Below, one piece after another: positions 56,164 to 64,000 of a stretch of 64,000 nucleotides of DNA. The position numbers and the translations under genes were made by a program. This DNA comes from an uncultured Bacteroidales bacterium (lineage in GTDB: Bacteria > Bacteroidota > Bacteroidia > Bacteroidales > P3). Location: assembly GCA_946183915.1 (NCBI GenBank), contig CAMHDJ010000008.1, positions 1 through 64,000 of the forward strand, read 5' to 3'. Numbering within the stretch: the stretch's first letter is position 1; the number at the start of each line of letters is the position of its first letter. The notes beneath the pieces were generated by a model. That model did no database searches. It was not told the DNA's origin and saw only the letters and a program-made list of their open reading frames with translations.

Positions 56164-57172
56164 TTTCGGAGGGGTCGACACCCCCTTGTCCTCCGTATGG
56201 ATCGTCCCCCCTCCCCGACCCCACCCCAGAGAGGGGACGGCTGGGCACGCCTCCACCTCGGGGCATAAAAGAAGCCCGGGGCGGCGCTTCGGCGCCGCCC
56301 CGGGCAGGAGTGCTCCCCAGAAGGGGGAGACAGGTAGTGTTACTTCACGATCAGCTTACGGATGGCCTGCGTGCGCTCGCCCGTGATGCGGACGAAGTAG
56401 GCACCCTTGGCATAGCCCGTGAGGTCGAGCGTGAGGCTCTCGCTGGCGCTGGAGGTGCTGCCCAGATGGCCATTCGCTCCCGTGTGGTCGCGGTACACCT
56501 CGCGGCCGTTCATGTCCACGATGCTCACCGTGGCCTCACCCTCGATGCCGCCGATGGTGACCATCTGGCTGGCGGGGTTCGGGTAGAGGGTCACGCGGGC
56601 GCTCTCCACATCGTCGATGCCTTGCTCGGCGGTGGTGGTGATGCGCAGCATGGAGCTCCACTGCGAGGCGAGGGTCTCGGTGCAGTACTGGCGGACGTAG
56701 ATGTCGTAGGTGCTCTCACTCTCGAGGCCGTTGATGGTGACGCTGTTGGTCGTGGTCTCCACGATGGTGCCGTTGCCATCGGTGTGGCCCTGATCGCCGT
56801 AGTCGACCTCGTACTTCGAGGCGCCGGTGGCGGTCCAGCTGATGGTCACGCTATGGGCGTCGCCGCTGGTCTTGGTCAGGCCGGTGACGACCTCGCAAGC
56901 CAGGGGAGCCAGGTCGACGGTGTCGCTCCAGTCGCTGTAGCGGCCGTTGCCGCAGTTGCTGCGGACGGCGACCTTGTAGGTCACGCCCTCGTCGAGGCCG
57001 GTGGCCACGTACTGCGGAGTGCCGCTGACGGTGAAGGTCTGGTTGTAGACCGGCGAGGTGCAGCTGATGTTGACCTCCCACTCGGTCTCAGCCTCGCCCG
57101 GAGTCCAGCTGACGGTGGCACCGTCGTAGGTGGTGTCGGTGACCGTGAGGGCAGTGGGCACGAAGCAGGGGT
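55968..57172. repeat. large duplicated block, right copy
   Basis: Counterpart of 48700-49870. The coding part is 33 nt longer: eleven extra codons (around DHTGANGHLG) between the two halves of the sorting domain. The non-coding part carries the same core element, C-rich stretch and GC hairpin. Confidence 0.8.
56266..56305 (-). terminator. terminator of the second giant gene
   Basis: A 14-bp GC stem (GCCCGGGGCGGCGC with its complement) around a 4-nt loop, followed on the minus strand by TTCTTTTATG. Same hairpin as at 49001-49040 apart from the loop. Confidence 0.85.
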
Positions 57173-60100
57173 GCTCGAGGGTGGTGAAGGTGTAGGTGGT
57201 CCAGGGGCTGTAGTAGCTGGCGGCGCAGACGGCGCGGAGGGCCACGGTGTAGGTGGTGGCTTCGGTGAGACCGGTGAAGGAGTGGCTGTTGCCAGTGACG
57301 GCGGTGGTGGGCTCGAGTCCGGTCCAGTTGCCCTCAACGCAGACCACCTCGTAGTTGGCGGCCGAGCCGACCCAGGCAAGGTCGACGCTGGTCTCGCCAA
57401 CGGTGGTGGCGGTCATGTCGATGGCGGGCGTCTCGCAGGCGGGGGCATTGGTCCAGATGGCCACGTCGTCGATGCAGACGCTGTAGAAGGAGGTGGTGTA
57501 GTTCCAGCGCAGGACGATGGGGAAGTTGCCGGCGGGCACCGAGTCGAAGCTGACGGTGTCGCGGATGCCGTGGCTGGCGTCCTGGATGCCGTTGCCGCTG
57601 TGGACGGTGGCGGAGCTGGCGGCGATGTGCTTGAGGGACACGAAGTCGGTCGTGTAGTCGTCGCCGGTGAGGTAACCCACCTCGAGGAAGCCGTTGGTGC
57701 TGCTCTCGGTGCACATCCAGAAGGCGAGGGTGAGCGAGTTGGTGGGCTCGGCGATGTCGGCCAGGCGCAGGTAGGTGTCGCTGCCGTAGGAGGTCGGCGT
57801 GCCGGCGGTCATGGTGATGGCCTGGCGGCCGCTGATGCAGTAGGAGTAGGTGCCGCTATCGGTCACGTGGGGCACGTAGCCGGTGGGACCGGTGATGTAG
57901 CCCGACCAGCAGTTGGGCAGCTCGCCGTCGGTGGTGTTGTTGTAGGCCACGGGAGTGTAGCTCTCGAAGTCCTCGAAGAGGGTGTCGGCCACACTGATGG
58001 GGGCGCAGCCGGTGCTGAAGGTGCTGTTGACCGACCAGGGGCTGACAAGGGTGTCGGTGGCGGTGAGGGTGCAGACCCGGCGCACCCACCAGTAGTAGTC
58101 GGTGGCGGGCTGCAGACCGGCCAGGTAGGCCGTGGTGCCGCTGACGGACTGGTAGACGTTGGTCGACGAAGAGGTGCCGCGCACGCGGTAGGCCACCTGG
58201 TAGTTGGCCGTGGCGTCGCCGGCCCACGAGAGCTGAGCGGTGTAGGGCGTGACGGTGTCGACCGTCAGCTGGCCCGGGCGCTCGCAGGGCTGGAGGGTGA
58301 TGGCGATGTTGTCGACCGCAGCGGGATTGTCCTCATAGGGGTAGTTGGCGGCGGTGGCCTGGTTGAAGTGGTAGAAGACCACACGCTGCACGCCGCTGAC
58401 GCCGTCGAAGTAGGCGGTGTAGTGACCCCAGAGGGTGTCGTGGCGCATGGAGAGCAGGGCGACGTCGTTCACGTGGCCCCACGGGGTGATGAGGGCGGTG
58501 CTGCTGCTCATGACGGGCTCGGCAGGCGAGACCAGCAGGACGGCCAGACCGTCGTAGTTGTGGCCGATGGTGCCGCCGTAGTAGGCGTCGAAGTCGATCT
58601 GGTAGCTGTGTACGGTGCTGCCGAAGTCGATGTCGCGGTAGGCGACGGCGTTGGTCAGCGTGTTGAAGTTCCAGCTCTGCGTGGCACCGCCGTCAGCGCT
58701 GAGGTACATGGCGTGGGTGCTGTTGCCGTCGGCGCCGTTGCCGCGCACCCAGTTGGTGGTGCTGTTGCTGGCGGTCTGCCAGTTGTTCCACTCGGCGGCC
58801 TCCTCGAAGTTATAGCTGTAGGGGATCGAGGCGGGCACCTGCGAAGTGGTGAAGAGGCAGGTGGTGCGGCTCCAGTCGGCGCGCTCGCCGCTCAAGCAAA
58901 CCGGGGCCACGCGGAAGCGGTAGAGGGTGTTGGGCGTGAGACCGGTGAGGGTGTAGGGGTTGTCGTTGACGGTGACTTCGGTCCACGCGGTGGCCGTGTC
59001 GGGACGCCAGGAGACGACCCACTGGCTGCTGCCGATGGTGTCGGTCCAGGCCAGCTGGGCGGTGGTGGCGGTGGCGGCGGTGACCGTCGGGTCGAAGGCG
59101 CGGCCGCAGGCCGAGATGGCCTCGATGGTGATGTCGTCGAGGTAGATGTACTGCACCAACGTGCCGGTGTGCGTGCCGCGGAAGGCCACGTGGTTGCCAT
59201 AGCCGGTGTAGCTACTCAGAGGTACGGTGTACTCGGTGTAGGCGGTGGTGAGCTCGATGGTGTCAACCGCGGTGAAGGTGGTGGCGTTGGTCGGGTCGAC
59301 CATCACACCCACCACGACGCTCATCGGGTTGGTGCTCCGCTTGGCCCAGAAGACGGCCTCGACGGTGCTCATCGGGTACTCCACGGTGTCGATCGCCGGG
59401 GTGGAGAAGATCATGTCGCTGGGGTAAGTGGTGGTGCTGTTGGAGAAGTACCAGTAGAGACTGTTGGTGCCGCTGTGGGCGTTGGTGGTGCTGTTGTAGA
59501 CGTAGGGGTAGTAGCCGGAAGAGGCAGTCATGTTGTCGTTCCACTTGGTCCAGCAGTGAGGCAGCTCGGAGGTGGTGCCGGTGGGCAGACCCTCGAAGTC
59601 CATCACGATGGGCAGGCTGTTGGAGCCGCACTCGGTGGCGAAGGTGGTCACGAAGCTCCAGTGGCCGGCGTCGGTGGCCGAGCAGTGGGCGCGGACGTAG
59701 ACGTCGTAGGGGCTGGAGTGGGCCAGGCCGCTGAGGGTGGCGCTGGTGGTGGTGGCGGTGACAGTGATGCCGTTGCCGTGCACGAAGCCTTCGGGGCCGT
59801 ACTCGATGTCATAGCTGGCGGCACCCGCCACGGCGTTCCACGAAACGGTGGCGCCGGTCTGGCTGATGCCCGTCACTTGCACGCCGTTGACGCGCGGACA
59901 GGTGGGCAGGTAGTCGACCTGCACGTCGTCGAGGTAGACGTAGCTGTAGCTGTAGGTCGCGGTGCCATAGAGCGGAGGCACCTCGTCGTAGAAGGCGATG
60001 TAGCGGCCGGTGCCGGTGTAGCTGCTCAGGGGAATCTCGAAGTTGTGGACGCTGAGCGAAGCCTCGTTCTTGAGGTCGATGGTGTCAATGGCGGTGAAGG

Positions 60101-63100
60101 TCGCGATATCGTCGGGGTTGGTCATTACACCCACCAGCAGGCGCGACGTGTAGTAGTCGGTGGTGGTGGAGTAGCGACGCATGGAGAAGGTAACCATCAG
60201 GCTGTCGATCGGGGCGTCGAACATGGGCAGGGCGGCGTAGCTGTAGTACGGCGTCGAGGTGGCCGACGACGGACGGTAGGCGTAGAAGTAGAGGCTGCGG
60301 CTGCCGTTGACGGCGTTGGTGGAATAGGGATAGGGATAGGCGGTGGTGCTGTTGGTACCCTTGGTCCAGCAGGGGTTGATGGGGCTGGAGCTGCCGCTGG
60401 CATAGCTCTCGAAGTCCTCCGTGAAGGGCAGCGACTGCGGAGCACAGGCGGTACGGAAGGAGAGCTCGATGCTCCACTCCGAGTTGCCGATGGCGCCGCA
60501 GAGCGAACGTACATAGACGTAGTACTCGGTGTTGGGCGTCAGACCGGTGAGGTCGATGCTGTTGGTGGCGACAGTATAGGTAGTCAGGCCGCTCGTGCTG
60601 TCGGGGTTGACCGACAAGGTGGAGAGGGCCACCTCATAGCTGGAGGCCGTGTTATCCCACTGCAGAGAAGCCGCGGTGTCGCTGTAGCTGACAAGGGCCA
60701 CATTGCTCGGACGCACGCAGTTGGGGATCTCGGTGCAGATATCGAAGACCACATTGGGACGGTTGTAGCTGCGGGTGGCCGACAGGTTGGCCATCGTGGC
60801 CGACGAGCGGTAGCCGTAGCAGTTCAGGTAGTCCGGGCTGGCGGAGGTGTAGTAGAAGGTGACGCTCGCCGTCGTGTTGGTGTCATGGGCGAAGGTGATC
60901 AGCAGATTGCTGTTGCCGCTGTAGTTGAACGGAGCTTCGAAGGGAATCTCTACCCAACTGTTAGTGGGAACCACCAGGTCGCCGCTGTAGACGAGGGTCA
61001 TCGTCGAACGGTCCACGGTGTCGTTGGCCGGCGTGGTGGAGTAGCCCTCCAAGCTGGTCTCGGCCACATAGATGCGGGCGTCGCGGATGGTACCGCCCGT
61101 AGTGCCGCTGTGCAGCTTGATACCGTTGATGCGGTTGTTGACCTGCAGACCCATATCGTTGAGCTCCGTCACGGTGTAGATGACACTGCTGTAACCCTGG
61201 AAGTAGGAGCTGTAGCCGTAGAAGGTGTAGGTGTAGCTGGCAGAAGTGCCATCGCCGACGGTATCTACTATATTAATATTGTTGGGACCGCAATCGCGGC
61301 CGGTGATGACGGGCACCACTTCGCTCCAGAAGCTGACATCGCTGCCGCAAACACCGCGCACGCGCAGGTAATACTGCGTGTAGGGCGTCAGGCCCGTAAG
61401 GGCGGCCTCGGTAGCGGAGACGGTGGTCGATGTGGTAGTAGCCGTGGTGAAATCAGCAGTGGTGGACACCTGCACCTCGAAGTTGGAGGCGCTGCCCGTC
61501 CACGACAGGTCGATCTCGTAGGCGCCCACGCTGTCCACAGCCACATTCATCGGCCAACGGCAGGCGGGCAGCTGGTTGACCACCACGCTGTCGACGTAGG
61601 CGTAGTTGTAGTGGGACGAAGCAGGCGACGGGAAGAGCAGGGCGAGGCGGCCCGTGCCCTCGTAGCCCTCGAGCGAGACGAGGTGGTGCGTGACCGACGA
61701 GGCGGGATTCTCCGAATCATCGATAAACGCAATGGTATCGAAGGTGCTCAGGTCGTCGGCCGCAGTCATCACACCCACATACACCATCGTATGGTAGGTG
61801 CTGCCACTGGAGGTACCGCGCTTGAGGTCGAACTCGATCATCAGGTCGCTCAGCGACGACTCGAACATCGGCAGCACGGCATACGAGTAGAAGCTCGACG
61901 TAGAGTAGGCGTACAGACCGATGCTGCCCGAAGATGCAGCCGTAGTGCTGGGATAAGGATACTGCGTGGTGGAGCCAATCACCTGCTTATACCAGCAGGG
62001 GCTGATGCCGTTGGCCGAGCCGCTGCCGTAGGACTCGAAGTCCTCGACATAGGGCAGGCTGTCGGTAGCCACCGGGTTGCAGAGGGTGCGGAAGGCGAAC
62101 ACGGCCGGGTCGGAGACGTCGCCGCCGCAGTTGGCGCGAATATAGACGTCATAGGCGGTGTTGGGCGTCAGGTCGGTCAGCGTGAGGGTGGTGTCGGTAA
62201 CCGACGCGGTGTTGCCGGTGCCGGGCTCGAAGCCCACCTCGCCATACTCCACATCCCACGAGCTGGGGTTCGGCGTGCGCGGGTCAGGCGTCCAGGTGAT
62301 CGTGGCGCCCTCGTTGGTCACACTGTTGAGCACCACATCGCTCGGCCAGAAGCAGTTGGGGATCGTGCGCAGCGTGATGTCGTCGAGGTAGAATTGGTTG
62401 TACTGCGTAGCGCTGGCGGCATCGGGTCTGATGGCGTAGAAGACCACATACTTGCCGTTGCCGGTGTAGCCGTCGAACGACACCTCGGCCGAGTGGATCG
62501 AGCTGGCCGCCTCATCAGTGATGTCGACGGTGTCGATCCAGGTCACCAGCGAGTCAAGCGCGTCGGCACTGACCAGGTTCGTCACCGAGTCGGCCACACC
62601 CACGGCCACCATGCTGTGGTAGGCAGCGGTGGTGGTGCTGTAGCGCTTCATCATAAAGTTGACCATCAGGTCGCTCATATCGAGCTCGTCGTCGATCGGA
62701 GGCAGGGCCGCCCAGCTGTAGTAGCTGGTGCCGGTGGCCGAGCTGCTGCGCGTACCGTAGAAGTAGAGGCCGCGGACGCCATTGATGGCGGCGGTGGTGT
62801 AGGGGTAGGGATAGGCAGTAGAGCTGTTGGTGCCCTTGGCCCAGCAGGCGTTGATGGGCTGGGAGGAGCCTGTGCCGTAGGCCTCGAAGTCCTCGGTGTA
62901 GGGCAGGTCGTCGCTCGTCAGGAGGCCGCAGATGGTCTGACCCGTGCCGAAGAGGCTGGAGCTCGACGTGTCACTGCCGCAGACCGCGGTGACATAGATG
63001 TCGTAGGTAAGGCCCATCTGCAAGCCCTCGAGGGTGACCGACGCGCTGTTGACCGTCTGGGTGCGGCCCGTGCCGGGGGTGAAGCCATGGGGGCCGTACT

Positions 63101-64000
63101 CGACGATGAACTCGCTGGCCGACGACGTCCATTCCACATCGAGGGTGTTGGCCGTTGCCTCGGTGACCACCAGATCGGCCGGCACCGGACATGCCGGCGG
63201 ATAGCCGAGCAGCACATCGTCGATGCAGCAGCCGTAGGCGCCGTTGTAGTACCAGAGGAATCCCACGCGCGTGGCGTCGCTCGGCAGCGAGGCCAGGCTG
63301 AGCTCCACATCCATGCCGGCCGAAGTCTGCAGACCGTTGCCGCTATGCAGCGTCTGTGCCGAAGCGGGGAAGGTGGCAATGGGGGTGAAGCCTGTCGTGT
63401 CGCTACCGGTGACGTAGCCCACCTGCAGGTAGCCGTTGGTGGAACTCTCCGTACACATCCAGAAGTTCAGGTAGAGGTTGGAAAGAGACTCATTCACAGC
63501 GGGCAGCAGGACAATTTTCGTGTTGCCGTTAGAGCCCGACGACGAACCCGGATAGAGCACCAGGCTGTTGTCGCCCGTCTTGCGGTAGATGTAGCTGCCC
63601 GTTCCTGTCACCACATGGGGCACATAGTTCTCGTTCGTGCCGTTCGACCAGGCATTCCAGCAGGACGGCACCACACCGGCCGAGCTGTAGGAGCTGTTGG
63701 CCTCCGTGGTCTCGAAGCCCTCGAAATAGGGCAGATCGCTGCTCGACATCGCCTCGCAGGGGGTCTGCACCGTCAGCGACACCGGTTGGCTGCTGTCGCC
63801 CACGCCGCAGACCGACTGCAGCGTGATCACATACTCCGTGGACGGATTCAGATAGTTGACTGTGTAGGTAGTGCTGTTGGCAGTATAGTCGGTCGAGTTG
63901 GTACCGTCGTCGACCGTGATCAGGTAGCTGCTGGCGCCGGACGGATCGGTCCACGACAGGCTCACCGACGAGGTCGACACATCGGTCACCGCGAAGTCCG
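56340..64000 (-). CDS. giant secreted FnIII/anchor-J-like repeat protein, N-terminus outside window
   Basis: At least 2553 residues; the frame is still open at the window edge (it reads DFAVTDVSTSSVSLSW into the first visible FnIII domain), so no start is called. Repeating units of FnIII (about 85 residues) and anchor-J-like jelly-roll modules (about 200 residues, e.g. LPYTEDFEAYGTGSS, INACWAKGTNSS, YYSWAALPPID, QFYLDDITLR) alternate at least eight times. The C-terminus is a type A sorting domain almost identical to that of the neighbouring giant gene. Rich in Ser, Thr and Tyr. Probably an adhesin or matrix protein exported by type IX secretion; no enzyme motif seen. Confidence 0.9.
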   Translation of the reverse strand, partial: DFAVTDVSTSSVSLSWTDPSGASSYLITVDDGTNSTDYTANSTTYTVNYLNPSTEYVITLQSVCGVGDSSQPVSLTVQTPCEAMSSSDLPYFEGFETTEANSSYSSAGVVPSCWNAWSNGTNENYVPHVVTGTGSYIYRKTGDNSLVLYPGSSSGSNGNTKIVLLPAVNESLSNLYLNFWMCTESSTNGYLQVGYVTGSDTTGFTPIATFPASAQTLHSGNGLQTSAGMDVELSLASLPSDATRVGFLWYYNGAYGCCIDDVLLGYPPACPVPADLVVTEATANTLDVEWTSSASEFIVEYGPHGFTPGTGRTQTVNSASVTLEGLQMGLTYDIYVTAVCGSDTSSSSLFGTGQTICGLLTSDDLPYTEDFEAYGTGSSQPINACWAKGTNSSTAYPYPYTTAAINGVRGLYFYGTRSSSATGTSYYSWAALPPIDDELDMSDLMVNFMMKRYSTTTAAYHSMVAVGVADSVTNLVSADALDSLVTWIDTVDITDEAASSIHSAEVSFDGYTGNGKYVVFYAIRPDAASATQYNQFYLDDITLRTIPNCFWPSDVVLNSVTNEGATITWTPDPRTPNPSSWDVEYGEVGFEPGTGNTASVTDTTLTLTDLTPNTAYDVYIRANCGGDVSDPAVFAFRTLCNPVATDSLPYVEDFESYGSGSANGISPCWYKQVIGSTTQYPYPSTTAASSGSIGLYAYSTSSFYSYAVLPMFESSLSDLMIEFDLKRGTSSGSTYHTMVYVGVMTAADDLSTFDTIAFIDDSENPASSVTHHLVSLEGYEGTGRLALLFPSPASSHYNYAYVDSVVVNQLPACRWPMNVAVDSVGAYEIDLSWTGSASNFEVQVSTTADFTTATTTSTTVSATEAALTGLTPYTQYYLRVRGVCGSDVSFWSEVVPVITGRDCGPNNINIVDTVGDGTSASYTYTFYGYSSYFQGYSSVIYTVTELNDMGLQVNNRINGIKLHSGTTGGTIRDARIYVAETSLEGYSTTPANDTVDRSTMTLVYSGDLVVPTNSWVEIPFEAPFNYSGNSNLLITFAHDTNTTASVTFYYTSASPDYLNCYGYRSSATMANLSATRSYNRPNVVFDICTEIPNCVRPSNVALVSYSDTAASLQWDNTASSYEVALSTLSVNPDSTSGLTTYTVATNSIDLTGLTPNTEYYVYVRSLCGAIGNSEWSIELSFRTACAPQSLPFTEDFESYASGSSSPINPCWTKGTNSTTAYPYPYSTNAVNGSRSLYFYAYRPSSATSTPYYSYAALPMFDAPIDSLMVTFSMRRYSTTTDYYTSRLLVGVMTNPDDIATFTAIDTIDLKNEASLSVHNFEIPLSSYTGTGRYIAFYDEVPPLYGTATYSYSYVYLDDVQVDYLPTCPRVNGVQVTGISQTGATVSWNAVAGAASYDIEYGPEGFVHGNGITVTATTTSATLSGLAHSSPYDVYVRAHCSATDAGHWSFVTTFATECGSNSLPIVMDFEGLPTGTTSELPHCWTKWNDNMTASSGYYPYVYNSTTNAHSGTNSLYWYFSNSTTTYPSDMIFSTPAIDTVEYPMSTVEAVFWAKRSTNPMSVVVGVMVDPTNATTFTAVDTIELTTAYTEYTVPLSSYTGYGNHVAFRGTHTGTLVQYIYLDDITIEAISACGRAFDPTVTAATATTAQLAWTDTIGSSQWVVSWRPDTATAWTEVTVNDNPYTLTGLTPNTLYRFRVAPVCLSGERADWSRTTCLFTTSQVPASIPYSYNFEEAAEWNNWQTASNSTTNWVRGNGADGNSTHAMYLSADGGATQSWNFNTLTNAVAYRDIDFGSTVHSYQIDFDAYYGGTIGHNYDGLAVLLVSPAEPVMSSSTALITPWGHVNDVALLSMRHDTLWGHYTAYFDGVSGVQRVVFYHFNQATAANYPYEDNPAAVDNIAITLQPCERPGQLTVDTVTPYTAQLSWAGDATANYQVAYRVRGTSSSTNVYQSVSGTTAYLAGLQPATDYYWWVRRVCTLTATDTLVSPWSVNSTFSTGCAPISVADTLFEDFESYTPVAYNNTTDGELPNCWSGYITGPTGYVPHVTDSGTYSYCISGRQAITMTAGTPTSYGSDTYLRLADIAEPTNSLTLAFWMCTESSTNGFLEVGYLTGDDYTTDFVSLKHIAASSATVHSGNGIQDASHGIRDTVSFDSVPAGNFPIVLRWNYTTSFYSVCIDDVAIWTNAPACETPAIDMTATTVGETSVDLAWVGSAANYEVVCVEGNWTGLEPTTAVTGNSHSFTGLTEATTYTVALRAVCAASYYSPWTTYTFTTLEHPCFVPTALTVTDTTYDGATVSWTPGEAETEWEVNISCTSPVYNQTFTVSGTPQYVATGLDEGVTYKVAVRSNCGNGRYSDWSDTVDLAPLACEVVTGLTKTSGDAHSVTISWTATGASKYEVDYGDQGHTDGNGTIVETTTNSVTINGLESESTYDIYVRQYCTETLASQWSSMLRITTTAEQGIDDVESARVTLYPNPASQMVTIGGIEGEATVSIVDMNGREVYRDHTGANGHLGSTSSASESLTLDLTGYAKGAYFVRITGERTQAIRKLIVK

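Overview
The window is a 64-kb piece of a moderately GC-rich Bacteroidota chromosome, most likely order Bacteroidales. The evidence is several promoters of the Bacteroidota form TTTG-N19/20-TAnnTTTG, family-specific proteins (DUF4270, DUF3078 and DUF4296-like proteins, a short GT5-like protein, C10 peptidases), and type IX secretion cargo with a gliding-motility-type C-terminal domain or type A sorting domains. I cannot name the genus.

Layout. 1-244: tRNA-Gly/Leu/Gly. 320-9152 (minus): mutS with an ABC-F ATPase, tonB, and an AddA-like helicase-nuclease. 9548-14822 (plus): methylmalonyl-CoA mutase small subunit, a low-GC four-helix-bundle gene flanked by inverted repeats, an LptF/G permease, sufE, a DUF59 (SufT/MIP18) gene and an oligopeptide-type ABC permease. 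14823-15860: a dense mosaic of non-coding repeats. 15861-18430: five small lipoprotein genes. 18611-24026: tRNA-Val, then an operon read leftwards: sufC, sufD, a TPR/PD40 protein and an MsbA-like exporter. 24864-31293: SAM hydrolase, a DUF3078 barrel, recX, and an operon of GT5-like protein, DUF4270, MORN protein and Maf. 31486-38429: recQ with a CHU_C-domain secreted protein, and rpsA. 38864-44429: a sugar MFS transporter and two tandem C10 cysteine peptidases. 44488-48371: ATP synthase genes atpE-F-H-A-G without atpB, atpD or atpC. 49071-64000: two giant secreted proteins built of FnIII and anchor-J-like modules, the second cut by the window edge.

The most unusual content is non-coding. One roughly 190-220 bp element occurs five times (15430, 24532, 38643, 48688, 55944), always intergenic and always in the same orientation. 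Each copy has an AT-rich head, a palindrome around GATCGTGCACGATC, about 75 nt of conserved sequence, a terminator-like hairpin and an array of 11-bp repeats. Stand-alone 11-bp arrays of related sequence lie upstream of addA (9275) and downstream of recQ (31327). A second 152-bp element with long terminal inverted repeats sits directly upstream of the core at two loci and is half present at a third. I see no transposase in the window. Whether these elements are mobile, transcribed or protein-binding sites cannot be settled from sequence alone.

Coding starts were trimmed where a later ATG gives a clean signal peptide or family start, or where a promoter or terminator overlaps the longer reading frame.
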